This document shows, one piece after another, positions 33,712-41,460 of a stretch of 64,000 nt of DNA (its first letter is position 1; the number at the start of each line of letters is the position of its first letter). The stretch lies in NCBI RefSeq assembly GCF_900090285.1, contig NZ_LT607754.1:4552001-4616000 (forward strand), in the 5' to 3' direction. The notes beneath the pieces were generated by a model. That model saw nothing but the letters and a program-made list of their open reading frames with translations. It was not told where the DNA came from and did no database searches. The stretch comes from Micromonospora inositola. Its GTDB lineage: Bacteria; Actinomycetota; Actinomycetes; Mycobacteriales; Micromonosporaceae. Position numbers and translations under genes: made by a program.

Positions 33712-33740
33712 ACGCTAGGCCTAGCCTTTCTAGGCGTCAA
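33712..33740 (-). promoter_or_regulatory. PadR promoter with embedded inverted repeat
   Basis: Read on the minus strand, TTGACG (33735-33740) and TAGCGT (33712-33717) are separated by 17 bp, close to consensus. The spacer contains CCTAGAAAGGCTAGG, an inverted repeat CCTAG-N5-CTAGG, overlapping a second palindrome CTAGGCCTAG. A repressor bound there would block polymerase. Confidence 0.8.
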
Positions 33741-33884
33741 GGGGTTTCGCCCCCGATGGCAGTGGAATCGAGGGTTCCTATTGCCGTGGTCGTCCAAGGG
33801 GGACAGGATGACCACACGCGCGCCGGAAACCTCCGCGTAACCTGCGCGCCGCTGGTCTCTGTCACGAGGAAGTGGGAGTCAGTC

Positions 33885-34280
33885 ATGAGCGACGTGTCGA
33901 CGGCGCTGGGTGTGCGCCTCTATCCCGACCTGGTCGAACGGGGCGGGCTGGCGTCCGGGCTCACCGCGTGCGCCGCCCAGCACCAGCTCGACGTCGGCCG
34001 CGTCTCCGCCCCCGAGCAGGGCAGGAGCCGTTTCACCTGCGCAGAGCTGACCTCCGAGCACGGGACCGTCTGCGTCGGACTCGGCTCGCAGGCCCGGTAC
34101 TTCATGATCGACATCCGGGTGGCGGGGGAGGTCCGGGCCCGCGGCGACGCCACCGACCTGCTGCCGGTCGTCCAGGTGGCCGCCGCCTGGCGGGCCGGCG
34201 CCACCCTCGCCGACCTCACCGCCCGCTTCCCCTTCATGGAGCGGATGACGGTCCGCCCGTCGGTCGGTCAGGTCCAGTAG
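33885..34280 (+). CDS. Hypothetical protein, 131 aa
   Basis: The soluble 131-residue protein contains VRLYPDLVERGGLASGL, then a beta-rich region with QARYFMIDIRVAG and a C-terminal helix ending LTARFPFMERMTV. The late FPFM pattern recalls DUF6193 natural-product-associated proteins, but that is a weak guess. GAGGAAGTGGGAG precedes ATG 33885. It is divergent from the PadR unit. Confidence 0.65.
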   Translation: MSDVSTALGVRLYPDLVERGGLASGLTACAAQHQLDVGRVSAPEQGRSRFTCAELTSEHGTVCVGLGSQARYFMIDIRVAGEVRARGDATDLLPVVQVAAAWRAGATLADLTARFPFMERMTVRPSVGQVQ

Positions 34281-34588
34281 CGGACGCGGAAAGCCGGCAG
34301 CGGGCCGGCCAGCTCCCGCTCAGACCGCCGATCCAACGTGCCCCCGGTTCCGCGTCGTACCCCGGTCGCAGCGTGCCGGCAGGAGCGCCGCCGCGACGAA
34401 GGGATCACGCCATGCTGCGGGGGGACTCGCCTGCTGGCCGCCGGAGCCGTGGTGCACGATCCGCCGCGCGAACGGGGCCGCCCCTCCGGCGGCGTCGGCG
34501 GCGTACCCCGGAAGAGTTAATCGGTTGCCGGCCCCCGGGGCCGGCTGCTGCAATCCGACCAAGAACGCCCGAGCAGAGGAGCCAGGCA
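34281..34588 (+). other. 308-bp leader region before the ribosomal protection gene
   Basis: No gene is evident. A perfect 9-bp inverted repeat with a 1-nt centre (GCCGGCCCC-C-GGGGCCGGC, 34527-34545) lies 40 bp before the leader ORF and could be an attenuation hairpin. A short frame from ATG 34411 is unlikely because its codon use is poor. A promoter could not be assigned with confidence. Confidence 0.45.
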
Positions 34589-34699
34589 ATGCGCGCAGCG
34601 TCCATGTCCAACCAGAAGGGAATCGCCACCTACCCAGAGGACATGACGCTGCGTGAAAACGTTGAACTTGGGAATCCTGGCACATGTCGACGCCGGTAA
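34589..34699 (+). CDS. Candidate regulatory leader peptide, 36 aa
   Basis: ATG 34589 has a strong GAGGAG (34574-34579) at good spacing. The peptide (MRAASMSNQKGIATYPED and a polar tail ending TCRRR) overlaps the start of the ribosomal protection gene by 47 bp in another frame. Translation of the leader would run through the GTG start of the resistance gene. Stalling or slowing there could change access to that start. Induction by translation inhibitors is an inference. Confidence 0.5.
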   Translation: MRAASMSNQKGIATYPEDMTLRENVELGNPGTCRRR

Positions 34700-36662
34700 G
34701 ACGAGCCTGACGGAGCGGCTGCTGCACAGCGCCGGCGTCATCGACGAGCTCGGCAGCGTCGACGACGGCAGCACCCGCACCGACACGATGACGCTGGAAC
34801 GGCAGCGCGGCATCACCATCCGTTCGGCCGTGGTCTCGTTCGTGGTCGACGGGGTCACCGTCAACCTGATCGACACCCCCGGCCACCCCGACTTCATCGC
34901 CGAGGTGGAACGGGTGCTCGGTGTGCTCGACGGCGCGGTGCTGGTGGTCTCCGCGGTCGAGGGCGTCCAGGCTCAGACCCGGGTGTTGATGCGGACGCTG
35001 CAGCGGCTGGGCATCCCCACCCTGATCTTCGTCAACAAGGTCGACCGCGCCGGCGCCGACCCGGAACGGGTGCTGCGCCAGATCGCCGAGAAGCTCACCC
35101 CGGCCATCATCGCCACCGGACGGGTCGACGCCCCCGGCACCGCGGCCGCCCGCTGCCTTCCCTTCGACCCCGACGACCCGGATCACGCCGAGCGCCTCGT
35201 CGACCTGCTCTCCGCGCACGACGACGCGCTGCTCGCCGCGTACGTCGCGGACGAGCGTGCGGTCACCGGGCGTCGGCTGCGCGCGGCGCTCGCCGCGCAG
35301 ACCGGGCGGGCGCGGGTGCATCCGGTCTTCGCCGGCTCGGCGATCACCGGGGCCGGTGTCGAGGCGCTCATCGCCGGCCTCGTCGAGCTGCTGCCGGCGG
35401 CTGAGGGCGACGAGGACATCCCGCTGCGCGGCACGGTCTTCAAGGTCGAGCGTGGACCGGCCGGCGAGAAGATCGCGTACGCCCGGATCTTCGCCGGCAC
35501 CCTCCGGGTCCGCGACCGGGTCCCGTTCCAGCGGGATGCGGACGCGAAGATCACCGCGATCAGCGTCTTCGCCGACGGCGTGGCCGTGCCGGTCCCGGTG
35601 GTGGGCGCCGGCCGGATCGCCCGGCTGTGGGGCCTGGCCGATGTCCGGATCGGCGACTTCCTCGGCACGCCGCCGGACCGGCCGGCCGGCCGCCACCACT
35701 TCGCCCCGCCGACCCTGGAGACGGTGGTGGTGCCGTGCCGGGCCGCCGACCGGGCGGCCCTGCACACCGCCCTCGCCCAGCTCGCCGAGCAGGATCCGTT
35801 GATCAACCTGCGGCAGGACGACGTCCGGCAGGAGATCGCCGTGTCGCTCTACGGCGAGGTCCAGAAGGAGGTCATCCAGGCCACCCTTGCGGACGAGTAC
35901 GGCGTGCGGGTCGACTGCCGGGAGACCACCACCGTCTGCGTGGAACGCGTCGTCGGGGTGGGGACCGCCGTCGAGTGGATCGGCAAGGAGCCGAATCCGT
36001 TCCTCGGCACGGTCGGGCTGCTGATCGAGCCGGGCCCGGTCGACAGCGGGGTGGAGTTCCGCCTCGGCATAGAACTTGGCTCGATGCCGCTGGCCTTCCT
36101 CAAGGCCATCGAGGAGACGGTCCGGGAGACCCTGCGGCAGGGCCTGCGCGGCTGGGAGGTGATCGACTGCGTGATCACCCTGACCCATGGCGGGTACTGG
36201 GCCCGGCAGAGCCACTCGCACGGCGTGTTCGACAAGAGCATGTCCAGCACCGCCGGGGACTTCCGCAACCTGACCCCGCTGGTGCTGATGGCGGCGCTCA
36301 CCCGGGCCGGCACCCGGGTGCACGAGCCGATGCACCGGTTCCGCCTGGACGTGCCGGCGGATCTGTTCGGCGCGGTGCTGCCGGTACTGGCCGGACTCGA
36401 CGCGGTGCCCCGCGGCTCCACGGTGCGCGGCAGGTCGTACCTGGTGGAGGGGGAGGTGCCGGCCGGCCGGGTGCACGCGCTGGGGCAGCGCCTGCCGTCG
36501 CTGACCCGGGGCGAGGGGATGCTGGAGTCGGAGTTCGACCACTACCGGCCGGTGCGCGGGCCGGCGCCGGGCCGACCCCGCTGGGATCACAACCCGCTCA
36601 ACCGCAAGGACTACCTGCTGGCGGTCGCGCGCCGGGTCACCGGAGCGGTCCAGGACCGATGA
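34653..36662 (+). CDS. Tetracycline-type ribosomal protection protein (TetM/OtrA family GTPase)
   Basis: The 669-residue EF-G-like GTPase releases tetracycline-class drugs from the ribosome. It starts MKTLNLGILAHVDAGKTSLT (G1 at 10-18), then GVIDELGSVDDGSTRTDTM, LERQRGITI, DTPGHPDF (G3) and NKVDRAGAD (G4), closely following TetM/OtrA rather than EF-G. Length (about 640-670) fits the family. The GTG start lacks a close ribosome-binding site and is overlapped by a leader ORF. Producers of tetracyclines carry otr(A)-like genes, but no tetracycline cluster is visible here. Confidence 0.9.
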   Translation: MKTLNLGILAHVDAGKTSLTERLLHSAGVIDELGSVDDGSTRTDTMTLERQRGITIRSAVVSFVVDGVTVNLIDTPGHPDFIAEVERVLGVLDGAVLVVSAVEGVQAQTRVLMRTLQRLGIPTLIFVNKVDRAGADPERVLRQIAEKLTPAIIATGRVDAPGTAAARCLPFDPDDPDHAERLVDLLSAHDDALLAAYVADERAVTGRRLRAALAAQTGRARVHPVFAGSAITGAGVEALIAGLVELLPAAEGDEDIPLRGTVFKVERGPAGEKIAYARIFAGTLRVRDRVPFQRDADAKITAISVFADGVAVPVPVVGAGRIARLWGLADVRIGDFLGTPPDRPAGRHHFAPPTLETVVVPCRAADRAALHTALAQLAEQDPLINLRQDDVRQEIAVSLYGEVQKEVIQATLADEYGVRVDCRETTTVCVERVVGVGTAVEWIGKEPNPFLGTVGLLIEPGPVDSGVEFRLGIELGSMPLAFLKAIEETVRETLRQGLRGWEVIDCVITLTHGGYWARQSHSHGVFDKSMSSTAGDFRNLTPLVLMAALTRAGTRVHEPMHRFRLDVPADLFGAVLPVLAGLDAVPRGSTVRGRSYLVEGEVPAGRVHALGQRLPSLTRGEGMLESEFDHYRPVRGPAPGRPRWDHNPLNRKDYLLAVARRVTGAVQDR

Positions 36663-36689
36663 TCCGCCGGGGACCGCTCCGGCCGGCGG

Positions 36690-37334
36690 TCACCGGCCGG
36701 TGACCTCCGGCGGAGTCCGTCCCGGGCCTGCGGCGACGACCGGACCGGGCCGCGTCGGGGGCTCGGTGGAGACGAGGGGGCGCAGCGCGGTACGACCCGT
36801 CGCCGTGACGAGCCTGGTGGTGAGCGGGCGGGCGAGCAGCACGACGACCACCGCGACCACCGCGCCGAGGACCAGGCCGGCGAGGACGTCGTGCGGGTAG
36901 TGCGCGGCGATGTAGATCCGGGCGAAGCCCATGGCCAGGGCAGCGACCGCGGTGACCAGGCCGAGCCGTCGGGACACGAACCACAGGCCGGCGACCGCCG
37001 CGCCCGCCAGCACCGAGTGGTCGGAGGGGAACGAGAAGTCGGTGCTGCGGGTGGCGAGCACGAGGATGCCCGGGTGGCTGGTGTACGGGCGGGCCTCGTG
37101 GAACGCCGACACGAACGGCTGGTTCACCGCCACCGCCAGCAGGGTGGCCACCGGGACCAGCACGGCCGCCGCCACCCGCGCCGGGTCGTTCGTGCCCCGG
37201 GCGTACCACCAGCCCGCCAGCATGAGCGCCGCGAAGAGCAACACGCCGTACGCGGCATAGCCGGTCACCGCGGCGTGCAGCCACGGGGTGGCCATCGCGA
37301 ACCGGTTGACCTCGTCGAACAGTCCGACGTCCAT
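36690..37334 (-). CDS. PAP2 phosphatase (undecaprenyl-pyrophosphatase-like)
   Basis: The 214-residue, roughly six-helix protein has the three PAP2 motifs: AFHEARPYTSHP (a variant of KxxxxxxRP), FPSDHSVLAGA and GFARIYIAAHYPHDVLAGL. This resembles BcrC/UppP2-type enzymes that recycle undecaprenyl pyrophosphate. It has an extra Pro/Arg C-terminal tail. It is divergent from the BlaI gene, and paired BlaI-type operators lie in the shared promoter, so it is probably part of that regulon. This links it to cell-wall antibiotic response. Confidence 0.9.
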   Translation of the reverse strand: MDVGLFDEVNRFAMATPWLHAAVTGYAAYGVLLFAALMLAGWWYARGTNDPARVAAAVLVPVATLLAVAVNQPFVSAFHEARPYTSHPGILVLATRSTDFSFPSDHSVLAGAAVAGLWFVSRRLGLVTAVAALAMGFARIYIAAHYPHDVLAGLVLGAVVAVVVVLLARPLTTRLVTATGRTALRPLVSTEPPTRPGPVVAAGPGRTPPEVTGR

Positions 37335-37359
37335 CGCGCTCCCCGTCGTCGAGTGGCAC

Positions 37360-37403
37360 CTACAATGTTTGTAGTTCAGAGCTTACTACTACAAGGGTTG
37401 TAG
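37360..37403. promoter_or_regulatory. Two BlaI/MecI-type operators
   Basis: CTACAATGTTTGTAG (37360-37374) and CTACAAGGGTTGTAG (37389-37403) are palindromes of the form CTACAA-N3-TTGTAG, with centres 29 bp apart. The core TACA/TGTA dyad is characteristic of BlaI/MecI binding sites. They lie between the divergent PAP2 and blaI-like genes. Confidence 0.85.
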
Positions 37404-37417
37404 TTGATGGGGGACGG

Positions 37418-37789
37418 GTGGAGAGCAGACGCCGCCGGCACGGCGACCTGGAACACGAGATCCTGGCGGTGCTCGCCGCCGCCGACGCGCCGCTCACCCC
37501 GGCGACCGTCCGGGAGCGCCTCGCCGCCGGGCTCGCCTACAACACCGTCACCACGGTGCTGGCCCGCCTGCACGACAAGGGCCGGGTCACCCGCCACCCG
37601 TCCGGCCGCGCCTACGCCTACCAGGCGGTAAGCGACCGCGCCCAGGTGACCGCCCACCAGATGCGCCGGCTGCTCGACGACGACGACACCGACCGCTCGG
37701 CCGTCCTGACCCGCTTCGTCGGCTCGCTCACGCCCGAGGACGAAGCGCTGCTGGTCGCCCTGCTCCAACGAACCGAACCGGACTCATGA
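37418..37789 (+). CDS. BlaI/MecI/CopY family repressor
   Basis: The 123-residue winged-helix repressor shows DLEHEILAVLAAADAPLTPATVRERL, YNTVTTVLARLHDKGRVTR and GRAYAYQAV, the BlaI pattern with the cleavage/dimerisation tail. GGGGGACGG precedes the GTG start. Its stop overlaps the ATG of the M56 peptidase (ATGA). The two operators upstream imply autorepression and control of the divergent PAP2 gene. Confidence 0.93.
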   Translation: MESRRRRHGDLEHEILAVLAAADAPLTPATVRERLAAGLAYNTVTTVLARLHDKGRVTRHPSGRAYAYQAVSDRAQVTAHQMRRLLDDDDTDRSAVLTRFVGSLTPEDEALLVALLQRTEPDS

Positions 37790-38703
37790 TCATCGCCCTG
37801 GGGCTGGTGCTGACGTCCGCCGTGGCCTACGCCTGCTGCGGGCCATGGCTGAGCCGTACCCTCCGACCGGCCCTCGCCGTGCGGCTCCTCGCGCCCACCG
37901 GCCTCCTCGTCACCGCGGCGCTCTGGTTCGCCGCCGCGGTCGCCGCCGCCACCTGGATCGGACAGGACGCCGAGATCGCCGCGGTCGGCGCCTGGTCGGC
38001 CCAGGCGCTGCGGTCGCAGGCTCCCGTGCCCTGGCCGGTCTCGGCCACCGCCCTGCTCGCCCTCGCCGCCGCGGCGGCCCGCACCGCGATCTTCCTCCTT
38101 CATCGGACCCGGGCGATGCGCGCCGCGCACCGCGACTGCGGCCGACTGGGCGAACCCGGCTCCCTGGTGGTGCTCGACACCGACACTCCCGACGCCTTCA
38201 CCACCCCCGAGGCCACCGGCCGCATCGTGGTCACCCGCGGCATGCTGCACGCCCTCGCCCCCGACGAACGCGCCGCCCTGCTCGCCCACGAGGGATCTCA
38301 CCTGTCCCACCGGCACGCCTGGTGGATCACCGCGGTCGACCTGGCGGCCACGGCCAACCCGTCACTCGCCCCCACCGCCCGGACGCTGCGCAACGCCGTC
38401 GAGCGGTGGGCCGACGAGGACGCCGCCGCCCGACTGGGGGACCGGCGGCTGGTCGCCCGCGCCCTGGCCCGCGCCGCCCTGGCCCGACGGCGCCACCCCG
38501 GCGACCTCCTGCCCGCCGCGACCGGGGGCGACGTCCCGGACCGGGTGCGGGCCCTGCTCGACCCGCCCACCCCGCGACGTGGCCCGGCCGTCGCCGTGCT
38601 CGCCCTGGTCCTCGCCGCGCTGACCCTGGGCGCCGCAACCGTCCAGCACCAGGGCGAACGCGTCTTCGAACGCGCGGAGCTCGGTCACTCGCAGCGGGGG
38701 TAG
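37786..38703 (+). CDS. M56/BlaR1-like membrane metallopeptidase
   Basis: The 305-residue protein has three N-terminal membrane helices, the zinc motif HEGSHLSHRH, downstream NPSLAP and ERWADEDAAA (third ligand region), and a last helix (GPAVAVLALVLAALTLGAA). It lacks the penicillin-sensor domain of BlaR1, as usual for actinobacterial BlaI-M56 pairs. It probably relieves BlaI repression by proteolysis. The 3' end overlaps the convergent DUF6058 gene by 19 bp. Confidence 0.92.
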   Translation: MIIALGLVLTSAVAYACCGPWLSRTLRPALAVRLLAPTGLLVTAALWFAAAVAAATWIGQDAEIAAVGAWSAQALRSQAPVPWPVSATALLALAAAAARTAIFLLHRTRAMRAAHRDCGRLGEPGSLVVLDTDTPDAFTTPEATGRIVVTRGMLHALAPDERAALLAHEGSHLSHRHAWWITAVDLAATANPSLAPTARTLRNAVERWADEDAAARLGDRRLVARALARAALARRRHPGDLLPAATGGDVPDRVRALLDPPTPRRGPAVAVLALVLAALTLGAATVQHQGERVFERAELGHSQRG

Positions 38704-39278
38704 CGGGCCCGCACCGCGTCGACGCACGTGTCCCGCGAGGTCGGCCCGCCGAAGCGGAGCCGGTCGTAGCCGGTGAACGCCGGCTCCAGCGCGTCCAGCT
38801 CGTCGACCAGCGCGTGCAGCCGCGCCGACCAGGCCGCCGACCCGGCATCCGGCTCGTCCAACGCGGACCGGATCGCCGCCGTCAGCTCGTCCTTCCGCTT
38901 GATCGTTTCCGGGGTGACCGAGCGCAGGCAGACGTACCGGCCGCTGACGTAGGCGTCCCACTCGGCCGCGCCGGTCGCCGGGTCGGCCCAGTGCGCGGTG
39001 AACCAGGCCGCCAGGCGTTCCGGGCCGCCCGCTCGCTCGGCCAGCGCGAACAGGTCCGCGGGAACCATCTCCGCGTCGTCCGAGCGCAGGTAGGCCGGCA
39101 GCGGCAGCCGCCGGTCCAGCATCAGCCGGCGTACGTCGTCCGGGTCCCGACCGGTCGCCGCGCACAGCTCCGCCAGGACCACGAACTGCTTGCTGACGTA
39201 CGCGTCGTCCGCCGCCGTCATCGGATGGGCCCCGTTGACCTCGCGGAACCGCTCGGCCAGCCGCTTCCTGAGCTCCAC
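38685..39278 (-). CDS. DUF6058 family protein (natural-product associated)
   Basis: The 197-residue soluble protein has DDAYVSKQFVVLAELCAATG, VRRLMLDRRLPLPAYLRSDD and EMVPADLFALAERAGG, a pattern I associate with DUF6058. ETIKRKDELTAAI and a C-terminal CVDAVRARYPRCE follow. Function of the family is unknown. GTG 39278 is preceded by AAGGAAA. Family assignment is from memory and should be treated as likely rather than certain. Confidence 0.7.
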   Translation of the reverse strand: MELRKRLAERFREVNGAHPMTAADDAYVSKQFVVLAELCAATGRDPDDVRRLMLDRRLPLPAYLRSDDAEMVPADLFALAERAGGPERLAAWFTAHWADPATGAAEWDAYVSGRYVCLRSVTPETIKRKDELTAAIRSALDEPDAGSAAWSARLHALVDELDALEPAFTGYDRLRFGGPTSRDTCVDAVRARYPRCE

Positions 39279-39362
39279 GCTTTCCTTCCGGTCAACGGAC
39301 CGGTCTCCGCGCGGTCGTCACCGGCACGGTAGCCGCCGGACGGTTCGGCCCGCACCGAACCG

Positions 39363-40082
39363 TCACCGGTCGTCGAGCCGGGCGAGCGCGCTGCCGACCA
39401 GCTCGTCGGCGGCCGCCTGCCACCCGGCCCGGTCGGCGGGGGAGTCCCGTCGCCGACGCCATCGTCGTCGCGGCTCGGCACGGGGCGTCGCGATCAGCTC
39501 GAACAGCCCCGGTTCCCGGTACACGGGGACCGGAGGGTCGACCTCCGGATCGTCCGGCGGTCGCGCGTACCGCAGGAGGGTGTTCGCCGCGTGGTACCGC
39601 ACCAGGTACTCGCTGTCGCAGACGGCCCGGCCGAGCGCGTGGACAAGGTCCGCGGTGGGCGCGAAGCGGGCCAGCGCGATCGCGGCATCCATCCGGTCGG
39701 TCCAGTGCCGCGCGCCGAGGACCGCCACGATCGCCGCCGCCCACGACTCCTCGCCGGTCAACCGGTGCAGGGCGGTGGCGACGCTGACCAGAAAGGTGTT
39801 CGACGCGGTGGGAACGGCGGCGCGCAGCAGCTCCCGAGCCCGAACCGGCGCGAACCCGGCCTCGCCGAGCACCGCCAGGGACTCCGCGGCGACCGGGTCC
39901 CGGTCGTCTAGGCCGGCCGCCAGCATCCGCTCCACCATGACGGGATCAGCCCGCGCCGCCCGCAGCAGCCTGGAGAACTCCGGCCCGTCGTGCCACACCA
40001 GGTACGGGTCGCCGAACACCGTCCGCCGCCACGCGTGCCATTCGTCCACCGTGGCCCGCCGTGGCGCCTCGTCGGAGGTCAT
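39363..40082 (-). CDS. HEAT-like repeat hypothetical protein
   Basis: The 239-residue alpha-helical protein contains helix pairs resembling HEAT repeats (AAIVAVLGARHWTDRMDAAIALARFAP, ALGRAVCDSEYLVRYHAANTLLRYA). It ends with a basic segment (PRRRWRRRRD) and DELVGSALARLDDR. ATG 40082 is the best supported start; the frame stays open upstream and an earlier GTG is possible. No catalytic motif is visible. A protein-binding role is plausible. Confidence 0.7.
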   Translation of the reverse strand: MTSDEAPRRATVDEWHAWRRTVFGDPYLVWHDGPEFSRLLRAARADPVMVERMLAAGLDDRDPVAAESLAVLGEAGFAPVRARELLRAAVPTASNTFLVSVATALHRLTGEESWAAAIVAVLGARHWTDRMDAAIALARFAPTADLVHALGRAVCDSEYLVRYHAANTLLRYARPPDDPEVDPPVPVYREPGLFELIATPRAEPRRRWRRRRDSPADRAGWQAAADELVGSALARLDDR

Positions 40083-40149
40083 GTCCGCATCGTGCACCCC
40101 GGCGGCGACCGCCGCAGTCCTCAACTCTGCGGGGGCGGACAACACCGGT

Positions 40150-40838
40150 TCAAGCCCACCCCTCGTCTCCGGGTCCGAATGCCACCAGACGCCGCCGGGC
40201 GTCCGCCAGGCCCTTGTCGTTCTCGGCGGGTCCATCGATGCCGGTGCGGTCGTCCGCGACGATCCGCCGCGCGAAGTAGTCCGCCTGGACCGCCCACCGG
40301 AATCGCAGCATCGGCCGCAGGCCCCGGTCCACCTCGGCGCGGTCGAGCGCGCCTCCGCGCAGGTACGCCTCGACCAGCTCGCCGCCGCGATCCGGCCCGC
40401 CGACGTACATCACGGCCGAGGCCAGGTCGTACAGCAGCGGACCGGTCAGCGCGACGCTCCAGTCGATCACCCCGCACACGCTCGCCGTGCCATCCCACCG
40501 GAACGCCTCCGGCGCCGGATCGGTGTGGAGCAGACCCCACGACAGCGTTTCCGGCGCCAACTCATCCAGCTCGCGCACCGCCGCGGTCACCGCCGGACGG
40601 ACCCAGTCGCGTACCCCCAGGTGGCCCGCCGTGGGGTCGACCCAGTGGAACCGTTCCGCGTCGCGGACCCGGACCGTCGCGAGCGCCCGATGGACCCGGC
40701 CGAGAGTCGACCCGATGACCTGCTGCTCCACTCGACCCTCGCCGGTCAGCGCCACCCCCGGGCGTGATGGCTGAGCTGCGCGTCACCGAGCTGCCAGTGC
40801 CGTTCCAGCCAGGACCGCACCGTCGCCTCGGGGACCAT
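40150..40838 (-). pseudogene. Aminoglycoside phosphotransferase family gene with internal deletion
   Basis: The N terminus (ATG 40838) reads MVPEATVRSWLERHWQLGDA and ends at TGA after HHARGWR. After a frame change, a C-terminal part resumes with GEGRVEQQVIGSTLGRVHRAL. It continues through LLHTDPAPEAFRWDG, GVIDWS and YFARRIVADD, all typical of the APH family catalytic half. The stretch between (N-lobe with the ATP-anchoring Lys, roughly 60-80 residues) is missing. The remaining frame could still be translated from internal starts but would lack the N-lobe. Confidence 0.8.
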
Positions 40839-40886
40839 GGCCGCAGTCAACCAGCCGCACGCCGGCATCGACCAGCCGAATATCAA

Positions 40887-40915
40887 TTGCGGTCACCGTG
40901 CACTGGACTTACCGT
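40887..40915 (+). promoter_or_regulatory. Promoter of the tRNA-rtcB cassette
   Basis: TTGCGG (40887-40892) and TACCGT (40910-40915) have an exact 17-bp spacer. Transcription would start near 40922, about 35 nt before the small-protein gene. No other good promoter was found before the first tRNA. Confidence 0.6.
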
Positions 40916-40955
40916 CAACGGGCAACGTCAACCGGATCAACCCAGGGAGTACGCC

Positions 40956-41084
40956 GTGTCGCAGCGCACCCGCACCGAAGCCCCGCGGCCCATGCCGCGC
41001 GGTGGTGCCCCGCTGCCCACCGGCGAGCGTGGCCTGGGCCGCTGCCGGCGGCAGCGGTGGCAATCGGGGTGGCGGCGCGACTAG
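40956..41084 (+). CDS. Small basic protein, 42 aa, at the head of the tRNA cassette
   Basis: AGGGAG sits 6 nt before GTG 40956. The product starts MSQRTRTEAPRPMPRGGAPL, continues with TGERGLGRC and ends QSGWRRD. It is strongly basic (about a quarter Arg), with a single cysteine and no membrane segment. No family is recognised. It has its own promoter and a terminator 20 bp downstream, so it is probably expressed. A nucleic-acid-binding or leader role would suit the composition, but that is speculation. Confidence 0.65.
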   Translation: MSQRTRTEAPRPMPRGGAPLPTGERGLGRCRRQRWQSGWRRD

Positions 41085-41103
41085 CGCCAGCGCGACACGC
41101 GCA

Positions 41104-41138
41104 GCCGCCCGCCCCGCGAAGGGACCGGGCGGCTTTTT
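41104..41138 (+). terminator. Rho-independent terminator before the tRNA genes
   Basis: An 8-bp GC stem (GCCGCCCG at 41104-41111 with CGGGCGGC at 41126-41133) is followed by TTTTT (41134-41138), the best intrinsic terminator in this window. It lies between the small gene and tRNA-Trp, so it may act as an attenuator for the cassette. Confidence 0.8.
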
Positions 41139-41156
41139 CGTCACCCACTCCCGCTC

Positions 41157-41230
41157 AGGGGCGTAGCTCAACCCGGCAGAGCACCGGATTCCAAACCCGA
41201 CGGTTGCAGGTTCGAATCCTGCCGCCCCTG
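41157..41230 (+). tRNA. tRNA-Trp (CCA)
   Basis: The 74-nt cloverleaf has acceptor AGGGGCG/CGCCCCT with discriminator G, D arm GCTC...GAGC, T arm GCAGG-TTCGAAT-CCTGC and anticodon loop TTCCAAA. Trp identity bases (A1-U72, G2-C71, G3-C70, G73, CCA anticodon) are present. The anticodon stem CCGGA/CCCGA has C27-A43 and A31-C39 mismatches, leaving three Watson-Crick pairs. No CCA is encoded. Confidence 0.88.
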
Positions 41231-41301
41231 CTTGCCCTGTCCCGGCCCCGGTCGGCGACGCCGCACCTTCTCAACTCCACAGTGGATGGCATGAGCACGA
41301 G

Positions 41302-41360
41302 CCCGGCCGGCGCCCCGACGCGCCGGCCGGGGCGACACATCCGGGACGGTTCCCCGTCCC
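41302..41360 (+). other. GC-rich hairpins between tRNA-Trp and tRNA-Glu
   Basis: A perfect 12-bp stem (CCCGGCCGGCGC at 41302-41313, complement at 41320-41331) is followed by a 7-bp stem GGGACGG-TTCC-CCGTCCC (41343-41360) that ends 2 nt before tRNA-Glu. Similar hairpins precede tRNA-Gly (GTCCC-AGCC-GGGAC) and tRNA-Arg (GACCGGCG/CGCCGGTC, 42766-42792). They may be processing signals in a polycistronic tRNA transcript. Confidence 0.5.
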
Positions 41361-41362
41361 AC

Positions 41363-41435
41363 GGGCCGTTGGAGCAATTGGCAGCTCACCCGGTTCTCAG
41401 CCGGGCGGTTACGGGTTCGAGTCCCGTACGGCCTA
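41363..41435 (+). tRNA. tRNA-Glu (CTC)
   Basis: The 73-nt cloverleaf has acceptor GGGCCGT/ACGGCCT (G1-U72 wobble), D stem GAGC/GCTC, anticodon stem CCCGG/CCGGG with loop TTCTCAG (anticodon CTC), T arm ACGGG-TTCGAGT-CCCGT and discriminator A. No CCA is encoded. The sequence is unlike the usual actinobacterial tRNA-Glu, so it may be a divergent extra copy. Confidence 0.9.
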
Positions 41436-41460
41436 CGTCCGTCCCAGCCGGGACGACCAC

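Noticed and set aside
34411..34520. Small ORF from ATG 34411 in the leader of the resistance gene
   Set aside because: Arg-rich composition, no good ribosome-binding site and no similarity to known leader peptides.
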